Shown here piece by piece: positions 20,092-25,104 of a stretch of DNA of 25,104 bases. Source of the stretch: JAWLCA01 sp050485905 (GTDB lineage Bacteria; Pseudomonadota; Alphaproteobacteria; Rhodobacterales; Rhodobacteraceae). The notes below the pieces were generated by a model that was not told the DNA's origin, made no database searches, and saw only the letters and a list, made by a program, of their open reading frames with translations. Within the stretch, counting starts at the first letter, position 1. Every line of letters begins with the position of its first letter. Location of the stretch: the NCBI GenBank assembly GCA_050485905.1, contig JBJHCH010000041.1, positions 1 through 25,104 of the forward strand. Direction: 5' to 3'. The translations under genes and the position numbers were made by a program.

Positions 20092-21621
20092 ATGAGTTTT
20101 CGCTACACACGTCGCCGGTTCATGGCGACAACCGCCGCGTCGGCGGCAGCGCTGTCCCTACCCGCAGGTTTGCTTGCGCAGGCCAACAGCCCACTCCAGA
20201 CCCTACGCGCCACGCGCCGCACCCTGGACATAAATGGCCAGGCAGCCACCGTCTTCGGGCTGGAGAACGCCGCGGGCCGTCAGGGGCTGATCCTCAATCC
20301 GGGCGAACGGTTCAAGGTCCGCCTCGAGAATGCGCTGGATATCGAGACAATCATCCACTGGCACGGGCAGATACCACCCAATGATCAGGACGGGGTGCCC
20401 GGTGCCCCCATGCCAGCCTTGCGACCGGGCGAGACGCGCGACTACGACTTCTCGCCGCTTGCAGGCACGCACTGGATGCACAGCCACTTTCCCGTTCAGG
20501 AAATGCAGCTGCTCGCAGCCCCGCTCATCGTCCGCTCGCCAGAAGATGTTTCGCAGGACCGGCAGGAAGTCGTCCTTATCCTGCAGGACTTCTCCTTCAC
20601 CTCGCCCGATGAATTGATGGCGAACATCGACCATGGGCCGGGGCATGGAGCAATGGATCACGGCGCCATGGATCATGCTTCGGGCGCCGGCATGGCTGGC
20701 GGCATGATGAGCCGGATGACAGGGGGCGATCACGGCGACATGCAGGGCATGTCCCGCATGGGGGCGATGCCCGGCATGCAGGGCATGGAGATGGATCTCA
20801 ACGATATCGACTTCGACGCCTATCTCGCCAACGACCGAACGCTGTCCGACCCCGAGGTTGTCAGGGTCGAGCGGGGCGGTCGTGTCAGGCTGCGCATCAT
20901 CAACGCGGCGGCGGCGACCGTGTTCTGGATCGATACGGGCAGTATCGAGGGCCGTCTTGTGGCGGTGGATGGCCATGCCATCGTGCCACGCTCCGGCCGA
21001 CGCTTCGGCTTCGCGATGGGCCAGCGGCTGGATCTCGAACTCGATCTTCCTGCGGAGGAAGGCGCCTGGCCGATCCTGGCGTTGCGCGAGGGCGAGCGGG
21101 AACGCACCGGGATCATCCTCGCCTCTCCTTCAGGGGAGGTGGCGCGGGTCGCCGAACTCTCGGATGAAGCAGCGTCGGCTTTCGACTATGATCTTGCGCA
21201 GGAATCCAGCCTGCGGGCGCGGGCTTCGCTTCCTCGGCGCGATGCGGCAAGCCGCGAGATGGTCATGCTGGGCGGCACCATGTCCCCCTATCGCTGGACC
21301 ATCAACGACCGCACCTGGGGTGAACACACTCCGATCCAGGCGCGTTCAGGCGAACGCGTCGAGATGATGTTCCACAACATGTCAATGATGGCCCATCCGA
21401 TGCATCTGCACGGGCATGTGTTCCAGGTGGTCGGCATCGGCGGGCGCAATATCGGCATGCAGCGCATCGACGGCGCGATGCGAGACACGGTGCACATCCC
21501 GCCCATGTCAATGGTCACCATCGCATTCGACGCGGGCGAGGCGGCCCGCTGGATGCTGCACTGCCATCACATGCCACATCTCATCACGGGCATGATGACC
21601 GAACTGGTCGTTACGACCTGA
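20092..21621 (+). CDS. Tat-exported multicopper oxidase (CopA/CueO-type)
   Basis: A 509-residue periplasmic multicopper oxidase; AGGAG lies ten bases before the ATG at 20092. The Tat signal reads YTRRRFMATTAASAAAL. Copper motifs are in order: HWHG (89-92), HSH (130-132), HPMHLHGH (435-442) and HCHHMPHLITGM (490-501), with Met as the axial T1 ligand. Residues ~181-234 form a His/Met-rich insertion (HGPGHGAMDHGAMDH, then MQGMSRMGAMPGMQGMEMD) like the Cu(I)-binding Met loops of CueO and PcoA-type CopA. The expected reaction is oxidation of Cu(I) to less toxic Cu(II) with reduction of O2 to water. It is shorter than PcoA. It follows the Cys-rich gene and precedes cytochrome c. I leave the symbol blank because CopA/CueO/CumA-type subfamilies cannot be separated here. 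Confidence 0.85.
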   Translation: MSFRYTRRRFMATTAASAAALSLPAGLLAQANSPLQTLRATRRTLDINGQAATVFGLENAAGRQGLILNPGERFKVRLENALDIETIIHWHGQIPPNDQDGVPGAPMPALRPGETRDYDFSPLAGTHWMHSHFPVQEMQLLAAPLIVRSPEDVSQDRQEVVLILQDFSFTSPDELMANIDHGPGHGAMDHGAMDHASGAGMAGGMMSRMTGGDHGDMQGMSRMGAMPGMQGMEMDLNDIDFDAYLANDRTLSDPEVVRVERGGRVRLRIINAAAATVFWIDTGSIEGRLVAVDGHAIVPRSGRRFGFAMGQRLDLELDLPAEEGAWPILALREGERERTGIILASPSGEVARVAELSDEAASAFDYDLAQESSLRARASLPRRDAASREMVMLGGTMSPYRWTINDRTWGEHTPIQARSGERVEMMFHNMSMMAHPMHLHGHVFQVVGIGGRNIGMQRIDGAMRDTVHIPPMSMVTIAFDAGEAARWMLHCHHMPHLITGMMTELVVTT

Positions 21622-21625
21622 GATC

Positions 21626-21656
21626 CGCCGCGGCGGCAGCGATTCCGCTGCGGTCT
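21626..21656 (+). terminator. Double hairpin after the multicopper oxidase
   Basis: Just after the oxidase stop, CCGCCGCGGCGG (21626-21637) is a perfect palindrome and GCAGCG-ATTC-CGCTGC follows within 21637-21652. GC-rich stems without a T-run; partial terminator or processing site. Confidence 0.3.
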
Positions 21657-21658
21657 TC

Positions 21659-21703
21659 CCCGTCCCTGAACCTTCAATACGCCTTCAAAGCGTCAGGGAC
21701 GGG
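21659..21703 (+). repeat. Long perfect inverted repeat upstream of cytochrome c
   Basis: CCCGTCCCTGA (21659-21669) and TCAGGGACGGG (21693-21703) are perfect 11-base inverted arms around a 23-base loop, ending just before AAAGGAG of the cytochrome c gene. The arm length makes chance unlikely. It may be a leader hairpin that tunes translation, or a binding site for an unidentified regulator. Confidence 0.55.
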
Positions 21704-21720
21704 CAGGAAAGGAGTTTTGC

Positions 21721-22182
21721 ATGAAACAATCTACCCTGCGCTTCATTCTTGCGGTCATCTTAGCCGTGACAGGTGTCATCGCGTGGAACCTCTGGAGCAA
21801 TGGGGAAGAAACCTCGTTTTCGGTAGCGGATTTGCCCGATCTTCCGGCCGACCTTGCCCCGTCCCCAATGGTTGAAGTTGTCGTTCCGGCGCGCCTTTCC
21901 GAAGCGGAGGCCATGGGCGAACGCGCCTTCGCGACCCTCTGCGCGGCGTGCCATGGAACGAGCGCTGCGGGTCGGGACGGTATCGCCCCGCCACTGGTGC
22001 ACCGCATCTATCACCCCGGGCATCACTCCGATGAGGCCTTCCACATTGCCGTTCAGAACGGCGTTCGCGCGCATCACTGGCGGTTCGGCAACATGCCCCC
22101 GATCGAAGGCGTCACGCGTGCAGAAGTGAACACCATCATCGCCTATGTCCGCGCGCTTCAACGCGCGAACGGGATCGAGTGA
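21721..22182 (+). CDS. Membrane-anchored cytochrome c
   Basis: A 153-residue protein, start at 21721 with AAAGGAG upstream. An N-terminal hydrophobic helix (residues ~7-24) without a clear cleavage site probably anchors it. The heme site is CAACH (Cys74, Cys77, His78) and Met125 in FGNMPPIEG is the likely sixth ligand; AEVNTIIAYVRALQ forms the C-terminal helix. The segment IYHPGHHSDEAFH adds a cluster of His. It follows the multicopper oxidase and may give electrons to it or to the CuA oxidase in the divergent run, or accept them from copper oxidation. The pairing is inferred from position. Confidence 0.8.
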   Translation: MKQSTLRFILAVILAVTGVIAWNLWSNGEETSFSVADLPDLPADLAPSPMVEVVVPARLSEAEAMGERAFATLCAACHGTSAAGRDGIAPPLVHRIYHPGHHSDEAFHIAVQNGVRAHHWRFGNMPPIEGVTRAEVNTIIAYVRALQRANGIE

Positions 22183-22237
22183 CGGAAACCGAAACCTGAT
22201 CTAGCAACCAACAGCAATACCGCGAAGGAGAAACAGA

Positions 22238-22831
22238 ATGCGGAAAATCATGCTTAACCGACGCCAGATGCTGACACTGGCAGGAGGCGGCCTTGTTTCG
22301 CTTAGTGCAAGCGCGTCTCTCGCCCAAAGCTTTGTCGGCGAAATCGAAACTGACGCCAATCCCCGTGTCCAGCGCAACACCATGAGCTTCAGGACCGTGC
22401 AGTGGCGCGATCATTTCGACAGTCTGCGCCATGGTGCCATCATCTGTGACAGCGCATCGCGCGCCGTCCATTTCTGGTCCGAGGACGAAAGCGCCTATCT
22501 GGTCTTTCCCTGCTCCGTGCCAATGACCGAGGAATTCACGCGCCGCGGCCGCACTGAAATCGTGCTGAAGCGTCTGAACCCGACCTGGATACCGACCCCG
22601 AGCATGCGCGAACGCGACCCGACGCTGCCTGCAATTGTCCATCCGGGGCCGGACAACCCGCTCGGGACCCGCGCGTTGAACCTCTCGTGGCAATACTACC
22701 GGATCCACGGGATTGATAACCCCGCGAAAATCGGGCGCCGCGCCTCGAACGGCTGCTTCGGCCTGTTCAATCACCATGTCGAGGAACTTTACGATCTGGT
22801 CCGCATCGGGACCCAAGTTGTGGTGCTGTAG
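22238..22831 (+). CDS. L,D-transpeptidase (YkuD domain), exported
   Basis: A 197-residue protein; AAGGAG seven bases before the ATG. The N-terminus has a twin-arginine-like signal (LNRRQMLTLAGGGLVSLS, cleaved after SLAQ). The YkuD catalytic region is RIHG (His157) and, 13-16 residues later, ASNGCFGLFN with the nucleophile Cys173 in the SNGC pattern; IGRRASNGC is common to alphaproteobacterial L,D-transpeptidases. These enzymes make 3-3 peptidoglycan crosslinks or attach proteins to peptidoglycan. The active-site thiol is sensitive to copper, which is relevant in this copper cluster. The gene follows cytochrome c by 55 bases and ends four bases before the YtkA-like gene. Confidence 0.75.
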   Translation: MRKIMLNRRQMLTLAGGGLVSLSASASLAQSFVGEIETDANPRVQRNTMSFRTVQWRDHFDSLRHGAIICDSASRAVHFWSEDESAYLVFPCSVPMTEEFTRRGRTEIVLKRLNPTWIPTPSMRERDPTLPAIVHPGPDNPLGTRALNLSWQYYRIHGIDNPAKIGRRASNGCFGLFNHHVEELYDLVRIGTQVVVL

Positions 22832-22835
22832 GGCC

Positions 22836-23264
22836 ATGCGGGCGCTTCGTGCAGGGGTGATCGCAATCCCGCTCGTGATTGTCGCAGCGATCGTTGGGGC
22901 ATTTCTGACCTTTGGTCTGTCTGCAAATCGGGATCATCGCGACTCCCCGATTGCTTCCCAGGCATTCATGTTCAGGGAGGTCGCCGGCGGTCGCCTCACG
23001 GTCGCGGTGGAGGATGGACAGGCACGCGCCTTCGAAATCATCGCGAGGTTCGAAAGTGACGATGGTAGTGACGACGCGACGCTCATTCAACCGGGTGTAT
23101 CAATGACCATGGTCGGCCATGACATGGGGCGCACGCCGGTGCCCGTGTTCCGCCGATCAGACGGCACCTGGAAGGGAACGGGCAGCTTTCCCATGAGCGG
23201 GCGATGGCGCTTCCAGATCGTATTTGATGGCGAAGCCGTCGAAATGGACCATACCGCTCGATGA
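22836..23264 (+). CDS. YtkA-like exported protein
   Basis: A 142-residue protein starting at the ATG four bases after the transpeptidase stop. One N-terminal membrane helix (residues ~5-28, GVIAIPLVIVAAIVGAFLTFG) anchors or exports it. The rest matches the YtkA-like/FixH-like beta-domain pattern, with VSMTMVGHDMGRTPVPVFRR, then SDGTWKGTGSFPMSGRWRFQIVF. YtkA-like domains have an immunoglobulin-like fold and are found in copper- and oxidase-assembly contexts; Met/His residues in MTMVGHDM could bind metal. The exact role is unknown. It lies nine bases before the next gene. Confidence 0.6.
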   Translation: MRALRAGVIAIPLVIVAAIVGAFLTFGLSANRDHRDSPIASQAFMFREVAGGRLTVAVEDGQARAFEIIARFESDDGSDDATLIQPGVSMTMVGHDMGRTPVPVFRRSDGTWKGTGSFPMSGRWRFQIVFDGEAVEMDHTAR

Positions 23265-23273
23265 GGAGATGCA

Positions 23274-23696
23274 ATGTCACATGAGCGCGCGCTCTGGCCT
23301 TGGACCAGAGAGATGCATCCGTTCTACTGGGGCTGGATGGCGGGCATTCTCGCGTTCGCTGCGCTGGGCACGGTATCCGCTATCTGGGCCAACCCGTTCT
23401 TCGTCCGGATGACACCTGTCGGTGCTTGGGAGTTGCCAGCCCTGGTGCTTGTTGCCGTTCTGACCGGAACCTTCGTCGCGCTTCCCAACGCCTGCGGGCT
23501 CCGGCGCGCCACGGCAGGAGGGACGGTGGGTTTCCTCGGCATTGCCTGCCCGACCTGCAACAAGATCCTCATGCTGATCTTCGGAGGCGAAGCCTTGATG
23601 CTCTGGTTCGATCCGATACGGCCTTTCGTCACCACCGGCGGAATTGCTCTCCTGTCCTTTGCCACTTGGCAAAGATGGCGCTCACTTCACACCTGA
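23274..23696 (+). CDS. Small membrane protein with CPTCNK motif
   Basis: A 140-residue protein; GAGGAG six bases before the ATG at 23274. It has about four hydrophobic helices (GWMAGILAFAALGTVSAIWA, ALVLVAVLTGTFVALP, TVGFLGIACPTCNKILMLIF and IALLSFATW). The motif ACPTCNK (Cys92 and Cys95) lies inside or at the end of the third helix, with another Cys at 74. I recall related membrane proteins in other bacteria with a GCPVCNK-type motif and no function. A membrane CxxC could bind copper or act as a thiol redox centre. It lies between the YtkA-like gene and the ferric-reductase-like gene. Confidence 0.6.
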   Translation: MSHERALWPWTREMHPFYWGWMAGILAFAALGTVSAIWANPFFVRMTPVGAWELPALVLVAVLTGTFVALPNACGLRRATAGGTVGFLGIACPTCNKILMLIFGGEALMLWFDPIRPFVTTGGIALLSFATWQRWRSLHT

Positions 23697-23724
23697 AAAA
23701 CACACTTCCCGAACGAGGCATCCC

Positions 23725-24450
23725 ATGACCACTGCCGCAGACTCGCCCATGACACCGTCCCGATCGACACCGAACCGACGGCGAACACTCACACGTCACG
23801 TCGTCGTTCTTATCGCAGCCGCCGCACTCGTCTATGTTTTCTCGCTCGTGCACGGTCAGTGGAGCCCGATGCATAGATGGAACCGCGCATTCGGGGACGC
23901 AGCGGTTCTGCTGCTTGCCTTTACGATGACACTCGGTGCCGCGCCGCGTCTTTTTCGTGCGAGTGCGAAATGGCTTCCTTGGCGGAGGGAACTCGGAATC
24001 TATTCAGTGGTTCTGGCCTTTGTGCACACGGTGATCATTCTTGACGGGTGGGTGGAATGGGACTTCTTGCGCCTGTTCGGGTTCGAGTTCCATCCGGTCG
24101 ACCTGAAGTATGTGATGCTGCAGCACGGGTTCGGGCTTGCCAATGCCATTGGCATCCTTGCGCTTAGCATCGGACTCATCTTGCTGCTCACATCCAGCGA
24201 CCGCGCGGTGCGATTCCTCGGTGCGACTTCCTGGAAGACAGTCCAGATGACGGCGCTGGTGTTCTGGGCGCTTGTCGTCGCGCACACAGCCTACTTCCTC
24301 TACGCGCATTTCCTGAGCTTTCATCGCGCCACACCCGACCCGAACCCATTACAGCTTCCCTTCGCCTTCTTGGTTCTCGCGGTTCTGGTGCTCCGGGCTG
24401 CCGCCTTCCTCACGACGATCGGTCGTCGTCCGCATAGGGAAGCCAGGTGA
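23725..24450 (+). CDS. Ferric-reductase-like b-type membrane protein (MsrQ/YedZ-like)
   Basis: A 241-residue protein with GAGG before the ATG at 23725 and about six membrane helices. The ferric-reductase-like transmembrane signature is visible: WRRELGIYSVVLAFVHT (RRELG with His101) and WKTVQMTALVFWALVVAH (His187), matching the MsrQ/YedZ pattern of an RR-LG helix and a W-----L helix that hold heme b. There is no flavin or NAD domain, as in MsrQ. MsrQ gives electrons to periplasmic MsrP; no msrP is in the window, so another electron acceptor among the neighbours is possible. It is the last gene of the + run, with a terminator 40 bases after it. Confidence 0.65.
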   Translation: MTTAADSPMTPSRSTPNRRRTLTRHVVVLIAAAALVYVFSLVHGQWSPMHRWNRAFGDAAVLLLAFTMTLGAAPRLFRASAKWLPWRRELGIYSVVLAFVHTVIILDGWVEWDFLRLFGFEFHPVDLKYVMLQHGFGLANAIGILALSIGLILLLTSSDRAVRFLGATSWKTVQMTALVFWALVVAHTAYFLYAHFLSFHRATPDPNPLQLPFAFLVLAVLVLRAAAFLTTIGRRPHREAR

Positions 24451-24491
24451 TGCAGTTCGCCCAGTAGACCGCCATGCGCCCCGAACGCCGA

Positions 24492-24514
24492 AAGCCCCCG
24501 CGAGGGGGGCTTTT
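24492..24514. terminator. Strong bidirectional terminator
   Basis: AAGCCCCC (24492-24499), loop GCGA, then GGGGGGCTT and TTTT (to 24514) on the + strand; on the - strand the stem is preceded by AAAA and followed by TTT. It ends both the + strand metal/redox genes and the - strand rRNA-tRNA transcript. The rest of 24451-24660 holds no gene that I can see, only short direct repeats such as GTTGATGT. Confidence 0.8.
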
Positions 24515-24660
24515 GTGTTGGCGGATGATGGCGAGTGTCGTCGGGTGCGGCCGAATGTCAAAATCCGGTTGCGGTGTTGATGTGGCGTTGATGTAAACGC
24601 GCGCGTACATATCCCCAGTGTTTCGCTCGGGATTGAAGTCTTTGATAATGTGAGGTTTTT

Positions 24661-24737
<77 letters not shown>

Positions 24738-24778
24738 TCAGGGTGTTTTGGGTCGTTGAGAGATGTGTTTCTTTCCAG

Positions 24779-24894
24779 GTCTGGCGGCGACCTACTCTCC
24801 CACGTCTTGAGACGCAGTACCATTGGCGCGGCGGCACTTAACGGCCGAGTTCGGGATGGTATCGGGTGTTTTGCTCGCGCTATGACCACCAGAC
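24779..24894 (-). rRNA. 5S ribosomal RNA
   Basis: About 116 bases on the minus strand bounded by the closing stem GTCTGG/CCAGAC. Internal landmarks are the ACCCGATACCATCCCGAACTC loop region and the GGGAGAGTAGGTC-CGCC end, typical of proteobacterial 5S. It lies between 23S and tRNA-fMet as in many alphaproteobacterial rrn operons. End coordinates are approximate to a few bases. Confidence 0.95.
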
Positions 24895-24987
24895 CGGGGA
24901 AGAAACACCATCAGCGGTTTGTCGTTTTCCGGGTCTGCTTTTGATCGGTTCGGGTTCCTGATTTTGGAACCTGTCTTTTACCGGATC

Positions 24988-25104
24988 AGATCAAGCCTAT
25001 CGAGCCATTAGTACCGGTCAACTGAACGCATTGCTGCGCTTACATCTCCGGCCTATCGACGTGGTGGTCTTCCACGGCTCTCAAGGGATACCTGGTTTTG
25101 AGGG
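24988..25104 (-). rRNA. 23S ribosomal RNA, 3' end (partial)
   Basis: The minus strand contains the conserved 3' terminus of 23S rRNA (CGATAGGCCGGAGATGTAAG, then CAATGCGTTCAG and CCGGTACTAATGGCTCGATA). The rest of the gene is beyond the window. The 3' end at about 24988 is placed by analogy with the E. coli end; 24895-24987 is the 23S-5S spacer. Confidence 0.93.

Overview
The window is GC-rich chromosomal DNA of an alphaproteobacterium, most likely a Rhodobacterales member (Paracoccus/Roseobacter-type). The grounds are the DUF2793 and DUF6127-like prophage genes, Tat-exported metal proteins typical of that order, and an rRNA operon ending 23S-5S-tRNA-fMet with an initiator tRNA that carries A-U at 29:41. 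I had no database access; family names come from motif recognition.

Region 1 (1-5700, + strand) is the end of a prophage. It holds the C-terminus of a large tail protein, a DUF2793 protein, an SPRY-domain protein, a probable virion structural protein and a small DUF6127-like membrane protein. A lysis module follows: an M15-type peptidase with a C-terminal membrane helix, then an inner-membrane spanin with an outer-membrane lipoprotein spanin nested out of frame. Two small uncharacterised genes come last.

Region 2 (5700-9840) holds an ArsR-rhodanese regulator divergent from an MFS transporter, with a palindromic operator between them. Next are a minus-strand CopZ-like chaperone and a His-rich DUF305 protein behind a CueR-type promoter, and, divergent from them, a periplasmic cytochrome c and a membrane protein.

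Region 3 (9886-19526, - strand) is a tightly packed, largely start/stop-overlapping run of 13 genes. In order of transcription it encodes a Cys-rich exported protein, a CuA-containing oxidase subunit II, a divergent heme-copper oxidase subunit I with two ligand positions changed from His to Tyr, a small two-helix protein, a methyltransferase, a Cu+ P-type ATPase with two non-canonical (GMGSDHC) HMA domains, a DUF2933 protein, a BNR-repeat exported protein, a Met-rich exported protein, a 34-residue membrane peptide, a DUF302 protein, a membrane protein and a previously easily missed 52-residue protein. A second CueR-type promoter faces this run at its upstream end. No MerR-family regulator is encoded in the window.

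Region 4 (19645-24450, + strand) is divergent from region 3. It encodes a second Cys-rich exported protein (apparently a paralog of the first), a Tat multicopper oxidase, a membrane-anchored cytochrome c, an L,D-transpeptidase, a YtkA-like anchored protein, a small membrane protein with a CPTCNK motif and a ferric-reductase-like b-type membrane protein. Together regions 2-4 look like a copper-handling and envelope redox island. Cu is sensed by a CueR-type regulator elsewhere, exported by the ATPase, buffered by CopZ, Met-rich and His-rich proteins and oxidised by the multicopper oxidase, with cytochromes and an unusual oxidase as electron carriers and acceptors. That joint role is inference.

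Region 5 (24490-25104, - strand) has a bidirectional terminator, tRNA-fMet, 5S rRNA and the 3' end of 23S rRNA.
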